From Treponema sp. (GTDB taxonomy: Bacteria; Spirochaetota; Spirochaetia; Treponematales; Breznakiellaceae): a stretch of DNA of 5,501 nt. The stretch is taken from positions 1 to 5,501 of the forward strand of contig JAIRLQ010000213.1 of the NCBI GenBank assembly GCA_031259345.1. The letters run 5' to 3'. Position 1 is the first letter of the stretch; the number at the start of each line of letters is the position of its first letter. This document shows positions 1 through 4,915 of this stretch, in pieces. The notes beneath the pieces are model-generated. The model did no database searches and was not told where the DNA came from. It saw only the letters and a list, made by a program, of their open reading frames with translations. The position numbers and the translations under genes are program-made.

Positions 1-1
1 C

Positions 2-82
2 TTTGCCCCCATCCCGCCCCAGTATGTGCCGGGGACCAGTATTTTGCGGGAATTTATCGGGGAAAGCGAGTTCAAATATTGA
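2..82 (+). CDS. C-terminal end of an unidentified protein (partial)
   Basis: An open frame runs from the window edge to a TGA at 80-82 and gives 26 residues, ending in the sequence REFIGESEFKY. The base composition and codon choice match the GC-rich fum genes that follow, and the stop lies 36 bp before the preferred fumA start. This fits the tail of an upstream gene, possibly co-transcribed with fumA. The fragment is too short to assign a family, so no function is proposed. It could also be a chance open frame. Confidence 0.5.
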   Translation, partial: FAPIPPQYVPGTSILREFIGESEFKY

Positions 83-118
83 ACCGGCAGTATGGACCGC
101 CCAAAAAGAGAAAAGCCC

Positions 119-958
119 ATGAGAATTGTTGAAGCCGCCCAAATCGGCGAGGCGGTAACGCGGCTCTATATCCGGGCGAACCGCAGCCTGCCCCGGGATC
201 TGCGGGACCGGATCCGCGCCGCGTATGAGGAAGAGCCCTGGCCCGGCGCGAAGGACAGCCTGAAAAAAATTATCGAAAATTTTGAAACCGCGGAACAAAA
301 CCAGGTTCCCGTTTGCCAGGATACGGGTATGGCCTGCGTATTTCTGGACATTGGCCGGGAAGTCCATGTTGAGGGAAACATCCAGGCCGCGGTGGACGAA
401 GGGATCAGGCGGGCCTGCCGGGAAGGATACCTCCGGGCCTCCATCGTGGCCGATCCCTTCAGGCGAATTAACACCGGTGATAATACCCCCGCCATGCTCT
501 ATATTGATTTTATTGAAGGCGGCAGCATCACGCTTACCGTGGCCCCCAAAGGATTCGGCAGTGAAAACATGAGCCGGGTGAAGATGCTCCGTCCCTCCGA
601 CGGGGAGGAGGGGCTGATTGATTTTGTGGTAAACGTGGTGGAGGCAGCGGGGCCCAACCCCTGCCCTCCCATCGTGGCGGGAATCGGCGTGGGCGGCAAT
701 TTCGACAAGGCCGCGCTGCTGGCAAAAAAGGCCCTGCTCCGGCCCCTGGACCTCCCCCACCCCGACCCCTATTACGCGGCCCTGGAGCGGAAAATTCTCC
801 GCCGGATCAACGCCCTGGGCATCGGCCCCCAGGGTTTCGGCGGCCTCACCACCGCCCTGGCCGTAACCATTGAGGCCGCGCCCACCCACATCGCCGGCCT
901 CCCCACAGCGGTAAACATCAACTGCCACGTAAGCCGCCATGCGCAGGAGATCGTCTGA
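119..958 (+). CDS. fumA: Fumarate hydratase class I, alpha (N-terminal) subunit
   Basis: Alpha part of the cytoplasmic two-subunit class I fumarase/tartrate dehydratase family, which reversibly hydrates fumarate to L-malate using an oxygen-sensitive [4Fe-4S] cluster. Counting from the start at 119, three cysteines sit in the family's cluster-binding contexts: Cys66 in PVCQDTGMAC, Cys182 in GPNPCPPIVAGIGVGGNFD, and Cys269 in NINCHVSRH near the C-terminus. KGFGSENMS (about 144-152) is another conserved block. The length of 279 aa is normal. An in-frame ATG at 92 would add nine residues, MDRPKREKP, but it has no Shine-Dalgarno. The ATG at 119 has AGAG at 107-110 and gives the usual short lead into the first helix, so I prefer it. 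The gene overlaps fumB by one base (TGATG), so the two are translationally coupled. The related L(+)-tartrate dehydratase TtdA has the same fold, but gene context cannot separate them; fumarase is the likelier role. Confidence 0.93.
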   Translation: MRIVEAAQIGEAVTRLYIRANRSLPRDLRDRIRAAYEEEPWPGAKDSLKKIIENFETAEQNQVPVCQDTGMACVFLDIGREVHVEGNIQAAVDEGIRRACREGYLRASIVADPFRRINTGDNTPAMLYIDFIEGGSITLTVAPKGFGSENMSRVKMLRPSDGEEGLIDFVVNVVEAAGPNPCPPIVAGIGVGGNFDKAALLAKKALLRPLDLPHPDPYYAALERKILRRINALGIGPQGFGGLTTALAVTIEAAPTHIAGLPTAVNINCHVSRHAQEIV

Positions 959-1539
959 TGGAAGGCCCCCCGGCGCTCCGCTGCCTGACGCTGCCCCTGA
1001 CCCGGGAAAAGGCCGCGGCCCTTTCCGCGGGGGATCCGGTCTATTTAAGCGGCGTCATCTACACCGCCCGGGACGCGGCCCACCAGCGGATGATGGAACT
1101 GCTGGACGGGGGAAAGGCCCTCCCCTTCCCCATCGAGGACGCGGTTGTCTATTACACGGGGCCCAGCCCCGCCGCGCCGGGACAGGTCATCGGTTCCGCG
1201 GGGCCCACCACCAGTTACCGCATGGACGCCTATGCGCCCCGGCTTTTGGCCCTGGGGCTCCGGGGCATGATCGGCAAGGGCAAACGTTCCGCGGAAGTCA
1301 TCGCGGCCATACAAAAAGCCGGGGCCCTATACTTCGGCGCCCTGGGCGGCGCGGGGGCCCTGCTTTCGCGGTGCATCAGAGCGGCGGAAATCGTGGCCTT
1401 TCCCGGTCTGGGAACGGAGGCGATCCACCGCCTCACCGTAGAGGACTTCCCCGTCACCGTGGTCATCGACAGCCGGGGGAACAATCTCTACGAGACGGGG
1501 AAAAGAGATTATTTGCGGAGCCTGGACCCTATGCCCTGA
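958..1539 (+). CDS. fumB: Fumarate hydratase class I, beta (C-terminal) subunit
   Basis: Beta partner of the alpha subunit encoded immediately upstream; together they form the class I fumarase that larger single-chain versions (FumA/FumB of E. coli) carry as one polypeptide. Family blocks are visible in order: SGVIYTARDAAH (31-42), DAVVYYTGPSPAAPGQVIGSAGPTTSYRMD (61-90, conserved substrate-site region), GMIGKGKR (103-110), GALGGAGALLS (127-137) and the final FPVTVVIDSRGNNLY segment. The length of 193 aa is typical. The Shine-Dalgarno AGGAG (945-949) lies inside the end of fumA, 8 nt before the ATG. The gene's last 11 bases overlap the 3' end of a convergent methyltransferase gene, which is odd for a housekeeping gene. 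A degraded copy of part of this gene lies at about 2407-2474. TtdB is the alternative name if the substrate is tartrate. Confidence 0.93.
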   Translation: MEGPPALRCLTLPLTREKAAALSAGDPVYLSGVIYTARDAAHQRMMELLDGGKALPFPIEDAVVYYTGPSPAAPGQVIGSAGPTTSYRMDAYAPRLLALGLRGMIGKGKRSAEVIAAIQKAGALYFGALGGAGALLSRCIRAAEIVAFPGLGTEAIHRLTVEDFPVTVVIDSRGNNLYETGKRDYLRSLDPMP

Positions 1540-2356
1540 ATTTTATATGGTAAAAGCCGGCCATTCTCAATAAATCACAAAAGAGCATCGTCATTCTTGT
1601 TGATCGTTTCCAGCGCTTGTCCATCTTTATATTTTTTAAAATAGAATCGGCGGACTTTAAGGTCAGCAAAGGAGACCAGGACGAAAATATTTTTGGATTG
1701 TTTATATAAAAATACATCATCGCTTCCCGGTTCCCGGATTTTTTCACCATCCTGTTGGATACCCTTAATGCCGTTTTTGTTTGGCCGTCGAAAAAAAGTT
1801 CCCCGCCGGGAAAATTTTCCGCCAGGGCAACAAATAATTCCCGCACCTGGTTTTCCCGGAAATAGTAAAAAACGCCGCTGGCGACAAATAAAATGCCGTC
1901 CTGGGCATGGAAACGGATATCCTTAATCCAGGAATAATCAAATACGGATTTGGCGATACATCTATTCCTGGGACCTTCAGGAATTAATGTCTTCCGTAAG
2001 GTGATGACCTCTTCTATATCCAGATCGTACCAGGAGATTGAGCCGTTATCAACCCGCGAAAAAGTAGTATCCAAACCCGCGCCGATATTCACCACAGTAG
2101 TTTTGGGGTGCCGCAAAATAAACTGTTTAATGGTATCGTCAATTTTCCGGCCCCGGATAATATACAATAATCCGCCGTATTCGCCAAAGGCCTTTTCAAC
2201 TTCAGAAAAATCATAATTGAGGGATTTGACAATATTAACCGCCTCTCTATCGTCCAGAATTTCCGGATAAAGGCCGCTAAAAACAGATCTGCCCCAAAGG
2301 GGAATCATTAAGGTTCGCTGGATGCCCTGGAGCGCCGATATTTTTTTTGAATCCAT
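1529..2356 (-). CDS. SAM-dependent methyltransferase, LCMT/TcmP (PPM1-type) family
   Basis: A 275-aa protein of the leucine carboxyl methyltransferase superfamily, whose bacterial members are mostly annotated as TcmP-like O-methyltransferases. The SAM-binding motif I is VVNIGAGLDTTFSR (88-101). It is followed by the acidic strand SISWYDLDIEEV (106-117), whose DLD would contact the SAM ribose, and by ASGVFYYF (159-166), equivalent to the family's A-E/S-G-V-x-x-Y-L block. No signal peptide or membrane segment is seen, so it is probably cytoplasmic. The ATG has an ideal Shine-Dalgarno, AGGAGG, 8 nt upstream, and a good promoter just before it. Its TAG stop lies inside fumB, so the two genes converge and overlap by 11 bp. 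It is much more AT-rich than fumAB, which suggests later acquisition. The methyl acceptor (carboxylate or hydroxyl of a small molecule or protein) cannot be inferred; no biosynthetic neighbours are present. Confidence 0.88.
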   Translation of the reverse strand: MDSKKISALQGIQRTLMIPLWGRSVFSGLYPEILDDREAVNIVKSLNYDFSEVEKAFGEYGGLLYIIRGRKIDDTIKQFILRHPKTTVVNIGAGLDTTFSRVDNGSISWYDLDIEEVITLRKTLIPEGPRNRCIAKSVFDYSWIKDIRFHAQDGILFVASGVFYYFRENQVRELFVALAENFPGGELFFDGQTKTALRVSNRMVKKSGNREAMMYFYINNPKIFSSWSPLLTLKSADSILKNIKMDKRWKRSTRMTMLFCDLLRMAGFYHIKFRA

Positions 2357-2364
2357 AGGATATT

Positions 2365-2406
2365 CCTCCTTGATATATGTTATATTCTAATAACAAATAT
2401 TGTCAA
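2365..2406 (-). promoter_or_regulatory. Sigma70-type promoter and Shine-Dalgarno of the methyltransferase gene
   Basis: Reading the - strand, a perfect -35 box TTGACA (2401-2406) is followed after 16 bp by TATAAC (2379-2384), one mismatch from the -10 consensus. Shortly after comes AGGAGG (2365-2370), 8 nt from the ATG. The leader would be only about 16-18 nt long, so the gene appears to be transcribed on its own, without dependence on the genes upstream on the same strand. The -35 box abuts the fumB-like relic. Confidence 0.75.
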
Positions 2407-2474
2407 GAAGGCTCCCGGCAGTACAGGACGCAGTTGTCTATTACGTGGGGCCCAGTCCTGCGGGGACAGGATAT
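2407..2474 (+). pseudogene. Degraded fragment of a fumB-like gene
   Basis: The stretch AGGACGC(A)GTTGTCTATTAC..GGGGCCCAG (2425-2455) matches fumB at 1136-1166 with only three substitutions. The match resumes as GGGACAGG (2464-2471) after a net 5-base deletion. The + strand frame reads DAVVYYVGPSPAG, against DAVVYYTGPSPAA in the intact FumB (residues 61-73). Weaker similarity extends left to about 2407 (AAGGCTCCC against AAGGCCCTCCC) and perhaps right to about 2510 (a TACCG..GC pattern). There is no start codon and no usable frame. It is a relic of a duplicated or second fumarase/tartrate dehydratase beta gene, in the same orientation as fumB and lying on the other side of the methyltransferase gene. 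Confidence 0.72.
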
Positions 2475-2521
2475 TTTCTATCAATGTACCGGCTATGGGC
2501 TGATAAATGTGCCTATAGCGC

Positions 2522-2848
2522 TCAGTAATGAAATGTATAGCCCATAAATACATTTGAAGGGCCGAATTCCAAAGAAACATTTTTTAGTACCGGATCTTCC
2601 ACCATTGCCACATTATCACCGGGAATTAGCAAACCGACGAGAAGAAGAATGCCTGCAGGTATCATAAGTAACCCTCCTATTATAGCGGAACCTTTATTAA
2701 CAACTTCGCTGTCACTCATAGGTATGAACAAGATACCACCGCCAATGCCAAAAGCAAGCCCCATCCCAACGCAATAACCATCCACGGCAAATGCCGTACT
2801 TCCACAGATAGCGAACAGCAACAAAAGCGCAACGATTTTCTTTTTCAT
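2522..2848 (-). CDS. Small exported protein with a hydrophobic core, function unknown
   Basis: A 108-aa protein I do not recognise. Residues 1-21 (MKKK, a run of Leu/Ile/Ala, then STAFA) form a clear signal peptide with a likely signal peptidase I cut after AFA21. The mature part has a Gly-rich hydrophobic patch (27-43) and a stronger hydrophobic segment (about 54-76, SAIIGGLLMIPAGILLLVGLLIPG). The polar tail ends in GYTFHY; a terminal aromatic residue is reminiscent of outer-membrane strands, but one strand is no proof. The ATG is preceded by AAAGAG (2856-2861) at 7 nt. It lies 42 bp downstream of the 287-aa lipoprotein gene on the same strand with no terminator between, so it is probably in that operon. 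It could be an inner-membrane or periplasmic accessory protein. Confidence 0.7.
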   Translation of the reverse strand: MKKKIVALLLLFAICGSTAFAVDGYCVGMGLAFGIGGGILFIPMSDSEVVNKGSAIIGGLLMIPAGILLLVGLLIPGDNVAMVEDPVLKNVSLEFGPSNVFMGYTFHY

Positions 2849-2890
2849 ACAAACACTCTTTCTATTTTTTCCACCAGCATACGCCGATGA

Positions 2891-3754
2891 TTAATAACTA
2901 CTGGTGACCGCCGAGTACAGAAATTTATTATTATTGAAATTTGTACTCCGCCATCGGCCTTCAGCCAATATTTGCGCTTCTTGGGCTGAATTAGCTTTTA
3001 TAGGATACGGTAATGTCATTCTCACATTCGTACCACTCATTTCATAGGTAATTTGAACCACATAAGTTTTTTGGGTTTGTTGTTGTGAAGCGCCGGATGA
3101 CGAACCGCTTGATGCCGATCCTCCTGAAGAAGAACTGGTCGAAGACCTACTAAAATTAGAAGCAATATTTGCCAAAGCCTGCGAATTATTCTCTTTAGTT
3201 ATTGGGCCAGCGGCCATAAGTGCTTGATTAATCTCACCGCTCTGCATATTTGCCATCTGGAATAATTCCGTATAAAGTCTTGAATATATTCTGCTGGCTT
3301 TTTGAGTGACCGTTGTATCCCCACCGTAATAAATCCCAGCAGCTTGTGAGAATTCACCTGTCTTCTGATACTGTTTAACTAAATTTCCTGCCGAGTCAAA
3401 AATATACAGGTCTGCTGTTAAATAAAAATAGGCATTCTCGGTCGGAAAACCTAAAAAGATAAGAGGGACTGTTACCGCTAATGTATGTATATACATCAAT
3501 GATCCCTCAACTGTACGCGTGCGGTAATTAACCTGATAGTATCCATATTCTTCGCCTCTTGTATCCAAAAAACCGTTCTTCATCAATTTTTCACTTTGTT
3601 GGAAAAAATCAATGTCATTGTCCCCGTAATTTCTCAAGTTTAATATCTGCTGGGATCTGACATCGGTTTCCAAATCCATGTCTCGATGGCTTACACTTCC
3701 TACACAATTTACAAGAAAAATACTACAGAAAAACAATACAATGCAAAACCTCAT
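2891..3754 (-). CDS. Putative lipoprotein with Ser-rich linker, function unknown
   Basis: A 287-aa protein with a lipoprotein-type signal: a hydrophobic N-terminus and LVNC (14-17), so Cys17 is the likely lipidated residue. Asn at -1 is unusual for the E. coli lipobox, but spirochaete lipoboxes are known to be relaxed. The body (about 25-195) has a segment FYLTADLYIFDSAGNLVKQY (110-129) that looks like a beta-rich secreted domain with an Asp/Gly turn, then a helical region. Residues 202-228 are a low-complexity Ser/Gly/Gln linker. The tail (about 230-287) forms a small separate domain starting YVVQITYEMSG. The ATG has a good Shine-Dalgarno, AAGGAG (3762-3767), 7 nt upstream. Two domains joined by a flexible linker on a lipid anchor suggest a surface or periplasmic role. 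I do not recognise the family, and no catalytic motif is visible. Confidence 0.78.
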   Translation of the reverse strand: MRFCIVLFFCSIFLVNCVGSVSHRDMDLETDVRSQQILNLRNYGDNDIDFFQQSEKLMKNGFLDTRGEEYGYYQVNYRTRTVEGSLMYIHTLAVTVPLIFLGFPTENAYFYLTADLYIFDSAGNLVKQYQKTGEFSQAAGIYYGGDTTVTQKASRIYSRLYTELFQMANMQSGEINQALMAAGPITKENNSQALANIASNFSRSSTSSSSGGSASSGSSSGASQQQTQKTYVVQITYEMSGTNVRMTLPYPIKANSAQEAQILAEGRWRSTNFNNNKFLYSAVTSSY

Positions 3755-3772
3755 GATTAAACTCCTTTCTTG

Positions 3773-3786
3773 AGGGATATATCCCT
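3773..3786. promoter_or_regulatory. 14-bp perfect palindrome upstream of the 287-aa lipoprotein gene
   Basis: AGGGATATATCCCT reads identically on both strands. It lies 5 bp upstream of the Shine-Dalgarno of the lipoprotein gene ending at 3754, where an operator or a short 5' leader hairpin would sit. The half-site AGGGAT/ATCCCT recurs, in the opposite arrangement, as an inverted repeat upstream of the next lipoprotein gene (4295-4324). I could not find a convincing -35/-10 pair around it. The role is inferred from position only. Confidence 0.4.
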
Positions 3787-3862
3787 GAAATTTTCGTTTC
3801 CCTTACCAAATGATTGAACGCGAGACCGCATAGCCAATTCCGGGTTCACCGGCTCATAACCC

Positions 3863-4210
3863 TTATTGTTTGATGTACTGGTTATTGAGTACATAGAGCG
3901 TATTACCGGAAATGGTACCGGTGAAGCTGGCGCTAGTACCAGTAAGTTTAAAATTTACGGTATTCCCGCTGCGAGTATAGGTTCCTGATGAATAACCGTC
4001 AGTACCGGAAGCTGACCATGTGCTCGAAGAGAAATAAACCGTTTCTGTCCATGTGCCTCTCGTCGCTCGCCAGCTCGTTCCGGTTAAACTAGAAGAGCTA
4101 CCGCTGCCGTTCCCTGATCCGCTGCCACCGGAACCGCTGCCCATAATATTATCACAGCCCGCCAGGGCCCATGCGATTACCGCCCCTACGACGATAATCC
4201 TTAAAAACAT
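3863..4210 (-). CDS. Small lipoprotein with Gly/Ser linker and a beta-rich domain
   Basis: A 115-aa protein with a good lipobox, LAGC (16-19), after a hydrophobic N-terminus, so Cys19 should be lipidated. Residues 23-41 are an almost pure Gly/Ser linker. The remaining roughly 70 residues are short Thr/Ser-rich segments alternating with turns: LTGTSWRATRGTWTETVYF, then GTYTRSGNTVNFKL, then FTGTISGNTLYVLNN. The repeating pattern (x-G-T-Y/W ... G-N-T-V/L) is like lipocalin-like or META-like small beta-barrel domains that occur in many spirochaete lipoproteins; this is a resemblance, not a proven homology. The ATG at 4208-4210 has only a weak GGAA (4219-4222) as ribosome site. The gene precedes the 287-aa lipoprotein on the same strand by 108 bp, and it diverges from the XRE regulator gene, a natural candidate to control it. 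Confidence 0.75.
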   Translation of the reverse strand: MFLRIIVVGAVIAWALAGCDNIMGSGSGGSGSGNGSGSSSSLTGTSWRATRGTWTETVYFSSSTWSASGTDGYSSGTYTRSGNTVNFKLTGTSASFTGTISGNTLYVLNNQYIKQ

Positions 4211-4239
4211 GAAAATATTCCGTTTCTATAGAACACCCC

Positions 4240-4281
4240 TTGTAACGCCCGACCGGATACGTCAGACAAGTTGTACCGCCC
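4240..4281. repeat. Pair of 11-bp direct repeats, TTGTA(A/C)CGCCC, 31 bp apart
   Basis: TTGTAACGCCC (4240-4250) and TTGTACCGCCC (4271-4281) differ at one base and are separated by 31 bp start to start, close to three helical turns. They lie between the predicted -10 box and the start codon of the 115-aa lipoprotein gene, so they would fall in its leader. Same-face spacing is typical of cooperative protein sites, but chance cannot be excluded for a single pair. Confidence 0.35.
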
Positions 4282-4294
4282 TCAAGGATCGGCT

Positions 4295-4324
4295 ATCCCT
4301 TTGTATTATATTCCTAAAAGGGAT
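4295..4324 (-). promoter_or_regulatory. Candidate promoter of the 115-aa lipoprotein gene, framed by an inverted repeat
   Basis: On the - strand a perfect -10 hexamer TATAAT (4305-4310) lies about 95 bp before the lipoprotein start codon. It is framed by an exact 8-bp inverted repeat, ATCCCTTT (4295-4302) and AAAGGGAT (4317-4324). I see no good -35 box at the proper distance, so the promoter may need an activator. The -10 box sits inside the repeat, so a dimeric protein bound there would directly control it. Confidence 0.42.
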
Positions 4325-4364
4325 TATTTATTTCATATATTGATTATCTATTACTATTAGGAAC

Positions 4365-4392
4365 TTGTCAATAGCCGAGTTTAAGATATTCT
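4365..4392 (+). promoter_or_regulatory. Candidate promoter of the XRE regulator gene
   Basis: TTGTCA (4365-4370, one mismatch to TTGACA) and TATTCT (4387-4392, two mismatches to TATAAT) are separated by 16 bp, and the ATG follows 14 bp later. That leaves a very short leader with no clear Shine-Dalgarno, so transcription may start near the ATG. Both boxes fall within inverted repeats, which makes repression by a bound dimer plausible. Support is by pattern only. Confidence 0.4.
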
Positions 4393-4396
4393 TAAA
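4380..4396. promoter_or_regulatory. 17-bp palindrome over the regulator promoter (candidate autoregulatory operator)
   Basis: TTTAAGA (4380-4386), a 3-bp centre, then TCTTAAA (4390-4396) form an exact 7-bp inverted repeat that covers the candidate -10 box and ends 10 bp before the ATG of the XRE gene. XRE-family repressors often bind such short palindromes at their own promoters. Whether this protein binds here is an inference. Confidence 0.5.
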
Positions 4397-4406
4397 ATAA
4401 TGGTTT

Positions 4407-4730
4407 ATGACAAGTTTGCGGGCCTTATTGGCATACAACATGAAAAAGAAACGGAGAATTTTGGGCATTTCACAGGCAAAATTGGCGGAAAAAGTCTCGA
4501 CATCTACCCATTACATAAGCCAGATTGAGCAACGAAACAAGTTTCCCTCGCCTGAAATGCTGGAACGGATAGCCGCTTCCCTTGAAATTGACAGCCCGCA
4601 GCTCTTTTCAATGGATTCATTTACCGATGAAGCCGTTAAGCGGTTTCAGGAGGGTGTTTTGTCTGATATAGGAATCGCCATGGCTCAAGCCGTTGACTCA
4701 CGATTAGCTGAATTCAAAAAATTGGGCTGA
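4407..4730 (+). CDS. XRE-family helix-turn-helix transcriptional regulator
   Basis: A 107-aa protein with one HTH_3/Cro-C1 domain. Residues 5-18 (RALLAYNMKKKRRI) form helix 1. ISQAKLAEKV (21-30) is the scaffold helix and STSTHYISQIEQRNKFPS (31-48) holds the turn and recognition helix, followed by PEMLERIAASLEID (49-62), the usual end of the domain. The C-terminal part (65-107), FSMDSFTDEAVKRFQEG onward, is probably helical and could dimerise. The ATG at 4407 gives the canonical N-terminus; the later ATG at 4440 would remove part of helix 1. It diverges from the 115-aa lipoprotein gene over a repeat-rich region and is the natural candidate to control it and itself. It could instead belong to a toxin-antitoxin or phage-derived pair, but no partner is adjacent. 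Confidence 0.88.
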   Translation: MTSLRALLAYNMKKKRRILGISQAKLAEKVSTSTHYISQIEQRNKFPSPEMLERIAASLEIDSPQLFSMDSFTDEAVKRFQEGVLSDIGIAMAQAVDSRLAEFKKLG

Positions 4731-4756
4731 CCCTCCCGCCAGAGCTGACCCGCCGG

Positions 4757-4787
4757 TTGACAAATTATTGAACCAGGATTATTTAAT
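4757..4787 (+). promoter_or_regulatory. Weak candidate promoter reading into the structured element
   Basis: A consensus -35 box TTGACA (4757-4762) is followed after 19 bp by TTTAAT (4782-4787), one mismatch from TATAAT. The spacing is longer than ideal. No gene follows on this strand before the window end, only the hairpin-rich element at 4836-4955, so if active it would transcribe a non-coding RNA or read antisense into fliJ. Confidence is low because AT-rich DNA yields such matches by chance. Confidence 0.25.
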
Positions 4788-4838
4788 GCATAGAAGATCA
4801 AAAATTTGAATTTCCGGATGAATTAATGAAGAATTGAG

Positions 4839-4868
4839 GCTGTTTCAAAACTTCAGTTTTGAAACAGC
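4839..4868. repeat. 13-bp perfect hairpin at the left end of the MITE-like element
   Basis: GCTGTTTCAAAAC (4839-4851) is followed by the loop TTCA and then GTTTTGAAACAGC (4856-4868), an exact 13-bp inverted repeat. Its left arm is also the left terminal repeat, so the hairpin competes with pairing between the two element ends. No T-run follows on either strand, so it is not a standard intrinsic terminator. Confidence 0.7.
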
Positions 4869-4882
4869 AACCTTAAAAAAAC

Positions 4883-4915
4883 GCGGTTTTGTAAGGCCCT
4901 GGCCTGAAAAACCGC
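4883..4915. repeat. Internal two-part hairpin of the MITE-like element
   Basis: GCGGTTTT (4883-4890) pairs exactly with AAAACCGC (4908-4915). Inside it, AGGCC (4894-4898) pairs with GGCCT (4901-4905) around a 2-nt gap, with a small internal loop between the two stems. A further small stem, CCGGT (4921-4925) with ACCGG (4935-4939), follows. The chain of nested stems suggests a folded RNA or cruciform element, not random sequence. Confidence 0.55.

Larger units (their letters stand above)
4265..4416. repeat. Three copies of GACAAGTT in the divergent control region
   Basis: GACAAGTT occurs at 4265-4272 and, extended to TGACAAGTT, at 4408-4416. It occurs inverted as AACTTGTCA at 4362-4370. The last two form a perfect 9-bp inverted repeat centred on 4389, at almost the same centre as the palindrome over the regulator promoter (4388). 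One copy contains the -35 box of the regulator gene and another covers its start codon. They are candidate operator half-sites, possibly for the regulator itself. Confidence 0.4.

Noticed and set aside
166..495. Open frame of 109 aa opposite fumA
   Set aside because: Antisense shadow of a well-conserved gene; low-complexity Arg/Ser composition and no ribosome site.
939..1553. A 204-aa open frame on the + strand overlapping fumB
   Set aside because: It is rich in Pro, Arg and Gly, as expected for a shifted frame in GC-rich DNA, while the fumB frame carries all conserved motifs.
1950..2216. Open frame of 88 aa on the + strand opposite the methyltransferase gene
   Set aside because: It lies wholly inside the methyltransferase gene, whose SAM-binding motif is clear, and has no sensible promoter or start.
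2494..2546. 8-bp inverted repeat TATGGGCT / AGCCCATA around the stop of the small exported protein gene
   Set aside because: The loop of 37 nt is long, no T-run follows, and one arm is coding, so it is not a convincing terminator.
2380..2580. Open frame of 66 aa on the - strand between the methyltransferase and the small exported protein
   Set aside because: It spans the fumB relic in antisense and overlaps the end of the exported-protein gene; composition looks random.
2872..2906. CACCAG/CTGGTG inverted repeat between the 287-aa lipoprotein and the small exported protein genes
   Set aside because: Only 6 bp with a 23-nt loop; on the transcribed strand it is followed by an A-run, not a T-run, so it does not look like a terminator.
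4726..4751. Direct repeat GCTGACCC after the XRE gene
   Set aside because: Only two 8-bp copies, one overlapping the stop codon; easily explained by chance.
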